Shown here: positions 56,672-64,000 of the stretch, in pieces
Layout of the letters: the number at the start of each line of letters is the position of its first letter
Numbering within the stretch: the stretch's first letter is position 1
Source of the DNA: Melampsora larici-populina 98AG31
Taxonomy: Eukaryota; Basidiomycota; Pucciniomycetes; Pucciniales; Melampsoraceae
Assembly (NCBI RefSeq): GCF_000204055.1
Contig: NW_006768785.1
Coordinates: 531,958 to 595,957, forward strand
Length of the DNA: 64,000 bases
Direction of reading: 5' to 3'
Program-made: the position numbers and the translations under genes
The notes under the pieces: generated by a model
Database searches by the model: none
Seen by the model: the letters and a program-made list of their open reading frames with translations, nothing else
What the model was told of the DNA's origin: nothing

Positions 56672-58500
56672 TTAGTGTCCAAGGTTTGCGGTAGCCTTCT
56701 GGTTTGGGTTTGCTATCTGGATCTTCTTGGATTTCAATTGGATTTTCATTTGACTCTTGACAATTTCTTTGAGAGAAGGCATTGGGCCCTTGACTTCTGG
56801 AGTTTGTTGTTTGATCTCAGGGTTGAGAAGCTCTTGGATGCTGATATGGGAGCTGCCTCTGCTTTCCTCTGATTGTTCATAATTTCCTAGCACTGACAGT
56901 TCTTCTGTAGTTGCTCCAATTGTATGCTGAGGTTCAGGATCATCAGCTGAAACTTGTTCAAATCTATCAGACCACGACTTAGAAGTGGTGTTGAATGATA
57001 AGGCTGCATGATGGTGGTGTGTTTCCAGCAGTTCTTCATTGTCTTGGCCAAGGTTTTGTCCCAGGCTTGTGCAGCCATTTGCATGGCTTCAAGAAAATTT
57101 AATTTCTACATAGATTTTGATGTCCATGTGGATTTATTTTTGTATCTTCTGATTACACAATGTAGGTAAGCGCCTTGATAGTGAGCCTTGAAAGCAGTGA
57201 TGATGTCTGCATCATGTGGCTTCAGGACACTAGTCATGTTGGAAAGAAAAAAGTGAACCTTGACGTTGGTGAGCTTGATCGTTATACACGCAACCACATG
57301 ACCGGAGAAGTTGTCACGTTTTGGTCTGCCTTCCGGAATTGAGCATCAAGCTTGGTTAACCATTCACCAAAGATAATAGCTGTCATCCAAGCTTTGACAT
57401 TAGCAATGTAGTCAAAACCATAATATGAGGCAGCATGTTGGCCAGATGGCTTGGGATTCTTAGAGACACCAATGACCAGGGGTTCAAGCTTGTCACTGCC
57501 ATTGGCGTTGCAGCCAGAATGATAAGCTACTTGGACTTTGTTACCCTTCAGTCCAGAAGTCTTTATGTTTGCAAGGGTACAATAAGGTGGCATTCTAGAA
57601 AAAAAAGAAATGAGAGCTGATCATTTACAGAGTAAAGGAACTTCAACACTCACTTGTACATCAAGCCTACTTCATCTACACTATATATGTCACAAGGCAC
57701 CTAATCCTTTGTGATTTCGATGAAGAACTTGCAAGCTTCTTCAGCGCTAATCATAGGATCAACGACCCAAGCTTTGCCAGAAATGAGTCAGCCTCGGTTG
57801 TTGTATTGCTTTTTGAATTTGCCAATCCACCCGCCAGGGAACTTCAGCTCAACTCCAGGGAGAGGGGCTAGAAATATTGCTTTCTTGCCAAGGACTTACT
57901 TGCTGATAACGAGCTTATGTGATACTGCTTCAATGAAGCAGTGGAATAGAGCTTTCTCCAGCTTAGGGTACATTGCCCTCCTTTGGCGCTTGACAGCATG
58001 GCCGCTGTGCAGAGTCCTTGCCTCCATCTTTTGATGTTGAGCAAGCCAGTGACTAGTGAACATTGGGTGATTTTAAATTTTGTCAAAGTTTCATTCTGAG
58101 TAGCTTTGTGCTTGTGATTCCATCCAACAACTTTGAGCCTGAACTTGAGATTGCGCACAGTACAAGATGCCTTGAACTTAGGAGCTTGGGGGGGAAGTAA
58201 TGTCGTTTTTTGTCTTTGAATGAGGCAAGGGAGGGAGTATTGTTGCTGGATGAATCAGAATCACTTGAGATATCTACTGGCCAAGAATGTGGGCTGACCG
58301 ATTGGATTTGTCGCTGGGGCGCAGTGGGCTTAAGAGCAGTTGCAGGGGTAGTTTTCTTGCCTGATCCTAGAAATTGTGCTGACCTATCTGGAACCTTGGA
58401 ACCATTCTCGAAAGCAATATCGTTTCAACGGAAGAGGTCATCAACAACCATAAGGAATCATGCTCACCTTTCAGCTTTGAGCAAACATGGTTGAGTTTGA
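56672..58500 (-). pseudogene. pogo/CENP-B-type DDE transposase, inactivated
   Basis: The minus strand begins near 58450 with an acidic Ser-rich leader (DISSDSDSSSNNTPSLASF). A CENP-B-like HTH region follows: VGWNHKHKATQNETLTKFKI and QCTLSWRKLYSTASLKQYHI (family CP.LE.AL..WF). The catalytic part reads SGLKGNKVQVAYHSGCNANG and EPLVIGVSKNPKPS, FDYIANVKAWMTAIIFGEWL, then LTNVKVHFFLSNMTSVLKPH DADIITAFKAHY. These match DDE_1 (K.R.T....ANADGSEKLP.L.IGK...P; LPPN.TS..QPLDAGII..FK..Y). The second Asp region (DNC.SH) is broken near 57300 and frames change several times, so the gene is dead. Confidence 0.82.
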
Positions 58501-59117
58501 CCACAATTATCATCTATGATTCCTCTTGCTTTTCCTTTTGCTAGGTATTCAATAACGAACTGAATTCTGTGTATCCCTTTTCAGAGATACTTTGCTCCAC
58601 ATTCAACACCAAAAACATTGTCAAGCTTTGTGACCAATTCCATTCCAACTTCTTCAGGATGAACACCCAAAATAATGGTGCCTCACAGAATGTGACATAA
58701 ATGTAATCATCTCTTGCGGCAGGCTGAATTTTTGGGCAGTGTTGAGCAAGCAGCATTCACCGGGTCTGAATTCTATGCTCACAAAGTGTTAGCAAAGCTT
58801 TTGACAAGCTTGTTGCTTGATTGATGACATATTGGTGGGGGGCTGCGCAAATGATTACACACACAGCTCAAGCCAATTACCACAGTGTTCATGTGTTTCC
58901 TAAGGGCTGTTATGACATTGCACATTACTTACATGCATAACAAAGAGCCTTTGTCAGGTCAAATTTCCCACCTTCCCTTCAGACACGCTTTTTGCAAGAA
59001 GTGTTCTTGCATGTGCGTGTTTACAAAGCTCTGCATTAATCAAAGGAGCTGCTACAATGGAATCAAATGGTGAGTTGGTGGTATTCACTTCTGATTGGAT
59101 GCACCAACAACAAGACA
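58501..59117. other. Intergenic, nothing recognised
   Basis: No domain-bearing frame or repeat pair between the pogo-type relic and the hAT element. Confidence 0.45.
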
Positions 59118-59125
59118 CCCTATCC

Positions 59126-62100
59126 AACGCCTAACCACCAGCAAAATCTTTTGCGAATTTTAGTGCGCTGCACTGCGCAGCAGCGCACTCGCAGTGGCCA
59201 AATTCTTCATTGCGCGCAACCACAACGCAATGGTTTTCTGCAGTGATGTAATTGAGGATATTTGCACTGGAATGGCTGGAATTCAGGGTATTGCGCCTTG
59301 TATTGCGGTGGAGTGATCAAGGGATGAGGGGAGAGGGTGCAGGTTAAGAATGGAAAGGAAGAAACAAGAATCAACATCCTTTTTAGACATGATTTGTACT
59401 GGCTCTAGCACGTACCTATTTAGACCCTCCACTATATACTGAACTACCCCTTCAATCACGCAATCCACATACCTTCTGTCACAAAGACCATCAACAATGG
59501 ACCTTGATATGGTGCATTTGACTGGACAACACCAGCTCAAAGCGGACCAAAGATACACACTGCATCAGCAAGGGGCAAAGATGGAAACAAACTCAGTATT
59601 TTTCCTCCCACATTCCCATGAAATTTTTTTCTTGCTTCAAAAGAAGAATCATAAATATTTACTTTTTGTTTTCGTTGTCATTCCCTCCCCAGCTAGCTTT
59701 TCATTCTCAGGTCTGTTCATCTTTTTTGGTCATCACTTCTCGTTATAAACCGGGTGTGGCTGCTGCTGCAAACCCCAAGGCAGCCAATCAAGCCCGCACT
59801 GAAGCTGCCAAGAAGGCAGCACAAGCAGCCTCCCGATTGTCCTCGTCATTGCTCCACGCTCCTTCACCTTCTGAAAGCCGCAGCCTTTGTCCACATAGCC
59901 CCCAATCAACCCGAACAGATCCTGGTTTTGTTGCCCAGCCACGAGATTCACGTCTTGCAGCTGACAACCCAACAAGTGACAACAGAGAAGGAGATGAATC
60001 ATCCTCTCAATAATCATCATTGGCCGAGTCCACAGAAGAGCAATCTGGGAGAAAGGGAAAGAAGAAAAGACGAAAGCTTTCGAAAAGCAAGAAGGGAAAG
60101 GGTTGAGCAAAAAGCAAAACAAAGGATGTGAAGATTGTCTCGCTCACCTTTTAGTCATATTGAGTGTCTCTTTGTCATGTATTCAGCGTTCTCAAGTCCC
60201 AAAGGCACTTGTCAAAATGGTTGAAAATGATTCCGATTATGAGATGATTCCAAACCCAAACCCGAAAAAACCTGGAAGAGCGAAGCAAACAGCTGGAGAT
60301 ACTGACGAGCTATTCAATTACTATGATAAACCTGAATGGGATGAAGAGAACGTAAGTCAGTTTCTAAAAGTCCTTTGAATCACCTATCACTCACTTTTCT
60401 TTTGATTTTTGATCTGTCTCTCGGACTCTTCATCTCTCTTCATCTCTGTTTCTTCCTCTCTCTTTATTGTACACAGCCTGAAGACACCAAACCGGAGTCA
60501 TTCCCTTGTAAATGGTGTGGTAAGTCTTATCAAGACGGAGCGACCAATCACTTTAACCTCAAAGGTCACCGGGATGGTGCAATCGGTCGTAAACCCTGCC
60601 GTTCCCGAGACAAAGCCATCGCAGCTGGTGTCAAACTACTTCCAACCCATCAAGAAGAAGTTGAAGCAGCAAATAAAGCCAAAGCAGCCAAAGGACCCAA
60701 GACATTGCTCCTTGACATGTTTTTGGAGATATCAAAGTTCACAGTACGGTTGCTGAACTGCATATTTGTCCTGTGGCTAGTCAGACAAGCACTACATTGG
60801 AATCAAATGGCTGATCCCTTGCTGATTGCGGCCGTTCAATTTGCTAATCCATCTGCTGTTTTGTACACACCAGCTTGGGCTGCAAGAGAAGCAATGAAGC
60901 TTTACAAAGGTATGCACAATGATGTGATACAAAGATTACAGGTGAGCTTTCTCTTTTGTCTCCGTAGTAATTGATAATCTTCTTCTGATATGCACATTTA
61001 TTATAGAATCTGCCTGGAAAATTTTGCTTGAGCCATGACGTCTGGACAACCAAGCGGGGCCGACAAGCCTTCATTGGGGTATCAGTTTTGTACATCAACA
61101 AGCACTGGAAATTCCATGTTCACCATCTCACCCACAAGCTAGTTGCCTGGAACCATTATGGAGCTCTCCTTGCTCGGCCAGTTGGATGTTTTCTCATTAG
61201 GCTTAACCTTCACAAGAAGATATGTATTTCTATCATTGATATTTTTGATTGTTTCCAATACTAATCTTTTGTTTTGTTGTTTTGTTTGATTTTTGAATAT
61301 CTACATGGTAGCTCAAACCACAGACTCTGGGGGCACCAACAATCTCACGGCAAAAGAACTGGAGGACATGTTTTGATCAGCTGAAGACCCAGTCTATTGG
61401 GATTCAAGCTGACATCAAATTCGAAGCTATGCTCACAAGCTGGCATTGACTGTGAAGGCTGGTCTTGCGAGTCTTCAGGTTAAGTCAGGAGTGTGTAAAC
61501 CAACTGCGCCCAAAGGACGAAAGCTTCCCTTACTTTTGCCCGATCTTCCTAAAAACCACAAGCCGCTTCCAACGATCATTCTCAATTAAGGTGACAACTT
61601 AATCGGAGATTGTGATGAAGACATTGAAAATCCACCCTATGAAGGAGATAGCAGCCTTAAACAGTGCATGGAAGACGATGAATCTGAGGTTGATGGCAAA
61701 GAAGATGACAATGCCGATGAAATCAAAGCCTCAGAGATTGTTTCAGGTGATTCATTTTCAAGAGCAATTCACAAGGTCGGTTTTCCTAAACAATGATTTC
61801 TCTTTCCATTCCCCATACTCAAGCAACTTCTCCAGCTTACAAGTTTCTCTTGAACAGTGCTCAAAGGTTAATAAAACAATCTCAAGGAATGGACCATTAA
61901 TGCAACTTTTTCATGTGATTGCCAAAGAAGAAGGCTACACAGGACCAGGCTTGATTGCAGCACACGGTCAGCGCTGGAACATATTCTTGGACATGTTGGA
62001 ACGATTGCTGAAGGCTAAAAAGGTACTTGAACCCTGTTGTAATATTGGAAACTGCAATAAACACCAACGGTCTTTGTTCAAGATTGTCAATCGGATGTTA

Positions 62101-63450
62101 AACAAAGATGAGGACAACAGCTTTGATGGCGTATTCGTTTCACCAGAGCATTGGAAGATGATCAAGGCTCTTACCAATGTGCTACACGTGGGTAGAGGTT
62201 TTTTTCCTTTCAACATTGGGTATTTCCTTACTAATAGTTTATTCAATCGATTCAGATCTTCTATACCTCAACCAAGTGCATGGAAGGTGATGCTCCCAAC
62301 GCAGCATTGGTCTTGTTCCAGTACACGACAATTGTCGGTGCCCTCAAAGCCATCAGATCCAACACTCCGTACGCTCGGCTAGCCAGCATGATCCGCATTA
62401 TGATTGTTTGACTTGAAGATTATCAAGAAGAAGCTCTCCATTGTCATGCGATCATCATGGCAACTATGTTGAATCCAAAACTTCGAGGCAAATTTTTTGA
62501 AAAACTTTTTCCTGAATGGAGCGAGTCAGCACACAATGTCTTGAAAGAAGTATATGATAATTTACTTCAAGTTCATCCCCCCACCGCATCCCCGACTCCA
62601 AAGGTTGCTTAACAATCTGAGCTCACCGCTCATAACATATTCAAGGAGTGCAGCATTTTTGCTTCACAAACTGAGGCCGAAGAACCTGGTGATGCTGAAA
62701 TTCACATGTGCGACGACAATCAAGACATATTGGATTGGTGGGCAGTGAGTTGAATCGATCTCTTTCTCTTCATTATTTTCCCCTTATCCTGACTTTTTTT
62801 TTTTGCTTCGTCAGTGTCATGAGCGTCATTCTCCAACCTTGGCTTCACTTGCACGTGACTACCTTTGTTGTGTAGGTACGTCATGTGTCTGTGAGCGCAC
62901 ATTCAGTGCTGCTGCAGATTTGATCACGGCTGATTGGGGTGGTTTGGCTTTGCACACAATCAAGCGCGCTGTGGGATATTGTGAGTGGCTTAAAAAGCAC
63001 TTCGTGCCCCCAGGAGATCATGGAGAAGCCTTGCGTATTGCAGAGAAAATAATGGGTAGGCAGAAGAAGAGTAAGAAGAGCTTTTAGTTATCGGGCAAGA
63101 AAGTAATCATTCATTACATCAAAATATCAAGGTTCAGCAGAAATTCAATGTGTCTCAATCATGTTGTTTCCCTCTTTGTACCCACCTTTCCTTAACTCTG
63201 AAGTTCCACCCTTTCTTAGTAGTATGAAACCAAAGGCGTCTGCCAGCTTTGTGAGAGCAATTTTCGCAACTTCTTTGGGTTGCGAGGAAAAAATTGTGTT
63301 GCGGTAAAATTGAGATCACCGCAACAAAATACAAACTTTCTGGAGTTCATTGCGCTCTCAGCGAAGCGCAATAGAACCATGCAGGGAGTTTTTTTGGGCG
63401 CAGCGCAATTTTTTGCTTTTTGCACTGCATTGCATTGTGGTTAGGCATTG
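59126..63450 (+). mobile_element. 4.3-kb hAT DNA transposon, full length but inactivated
   Basis: Left end AACGCCTAACCACCAGCAA and right end (reverse complement) CAATGCCTAACCACAATGCA form short imperfect inverted repeats, followed on both sides by GCGCTG/CGCAGC-rich subterminal sequence. CCCTATCC flanks both ends (59118-59125, 63451-63458), a perfect 8-bp hAT-type duplication. The single gene encodes a BED-finger hAT transposase. Confidence 0.88.
59750..63087 (+). pseudogene. hAT transposase with BED zinc finger and C-terminal dimerisation domain
   Basis: An Ala/Ser-rich leader (59750-60010) and an acidic exon (SDYEMIPNPNPKKPGRAKQT, to 60350) precede the BED finger SFPCKWCGKSYQDGATNHFN LKGHRDG (60500-60570). 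Next come PGKFCLSHDVWTTKRGRQAF IGVSVLY (61016-61090, family WTS...R.F..I..HW), an acidic block (GDCDEDIENPPYEGDSS, about 61605), and RWNIFLDMLERLLKAKKVLE with FVSPEHWKMIKALTNVLH. The last exon has PTLASLARDYLCCVGTSCVC ERTFSAAADLI, the hAT dimerisation motif, and ends at 63087. In-frame stops include TGA at 62409 (IMIV, stop, LEDYQEE) and TAA at 62610. The leader start is uncertain. Confidence 0.85.
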
Positions 63451-63458
63451 CCCTATCC

Positions 63459-64000
63459 CTCTAGTCCAACCCTTGTTGGGATTTCAAGACTGCCCCAAGA
63501 TCATCCATCTGTCATATTTGATGATTCCCGAATATTTCACTCAAATATAGAGTCCGAGGCTTTACTTGACACCTACAACAAACTCCCTCCGCGACAGAAG
63601 GCAAGTGGTCCTTCAACTTGAGCTAGTTTTTGTATCCTGGTTGGGGTTTCTCCAATGACCTCTCTAATGACCTCTCTTGTATTTTTTTCCGTCCCTTTGT
63701 TTTTTGTGAAAGGGATCAAACACAAATAGGGAAGTTGTACTTTTCAAACTTGAGTTTAGGGGCATGTTTGGTATGACTTACAAAAGTTTGTACCTTTTGA
63801 AAGCTACAAACTTTCTGACCCCGGAAAGTCGATTTTTGTTTCAAGATGACTTTTATCAAAAAGTCAACTTAAAAGTACAAAAAAGCCATAATTTGTTTGG
63901 CAGTGTATCAACTTCCTACACATCGACTTAAGTTTTCTCAATCATTGCACTCAACTCAAATGAAAAACGGACAGACCAATTGCAAACACAATGAACTTAT
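63459..64000. other. Flank of the hAT element, nothing recognised
   Basis: AT-rich sequence without a domain-bearing frame. Pyrimidine-rich and TTTGTACCTTTTG-type stretches are present but no repeat partner was seen. Confidence 0.45.

Overview
The window looks like a repeat-dense, gene-poor stretch of a basidiomycete nuclear genome, most likely a rust fungus (Pucciniales). The pointers are short GT-AG introns, fungal-type DDE transposases, TET/JBP-like dioxygenases and alpha-kinases (families I recall as expanded in rusts), and near-total occupation by transposons. No housekeeping gene, rRNA or tRNA was recognised. One 100-N assembly gap lies at 41462-41561.

Layout. 1-4892: 5' part of a Ty3/gypsy retrotransposon on the minus strand, with its LTR, cut by the window edge. 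4893-13000: three poorly recognised multi-exon minus-strand genes or gene relics, with a 610-bp palindromic MITE at 7657-8266. 13000-18268: degenerate DNA with a kinesin-motor relic. 18269-27523: element E1, a 9.3-kb DNA transposon. 27524-33493: a decayed CACTA/Tnp2 element. 33494-37925: degenerate DNA ending in the 5' half of a Helitron Rep/helicase gene. 37926-54636: a 16.7-kb insertion with hAT-like termini that splits the Helitron gene; it holds a decayed DDE transposase and element E2 (42704-53545). 54637-55930: the 3' half of the Helitron gene. 56672-58500: a pogo/CENP-B-type transposase relic. 59126-63450: a complete but inactivated hAT element.

The central observation is that E1 and E2 are two diverged members of one large transposon family with the same cargo in the same order and orientation. 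Read from the transposase end, each carries (1) an integrase-type (rve-like) DDE transposase, (2) a TET/JBP-like 2-oxoglutarate/Fe(II) dioxygenase with an HxD motif, and (3) a convergent alpha-type (MHCK/EF2K-like) protein kinase. Both start TACGGAA and end TTCCGTA, have terminal inverted repeats of about 154-170 bp, and are flanked by short target duplications (ATTCC for E1, TTTGAA for E2). A plausible reading is a selfish element that brings a DNA-base-modifying enzyme and a signalling kinase along with its transposase. In E1 the dioxygenase gene is also enclosed by a near-identical pair of 427-bp inverted repeats.

Most elements are decaying in the same way: in-frame TGA codons where the protein family has arginine (CGA to TGA), and glutamate-to-lysine changes at catalytic positions. 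This suggests mutation of methylated CpG or a RIP-like process. The E1 transposase (477 codons, three exons) and the E2 dioxygenase are the best-preserved reading frames.
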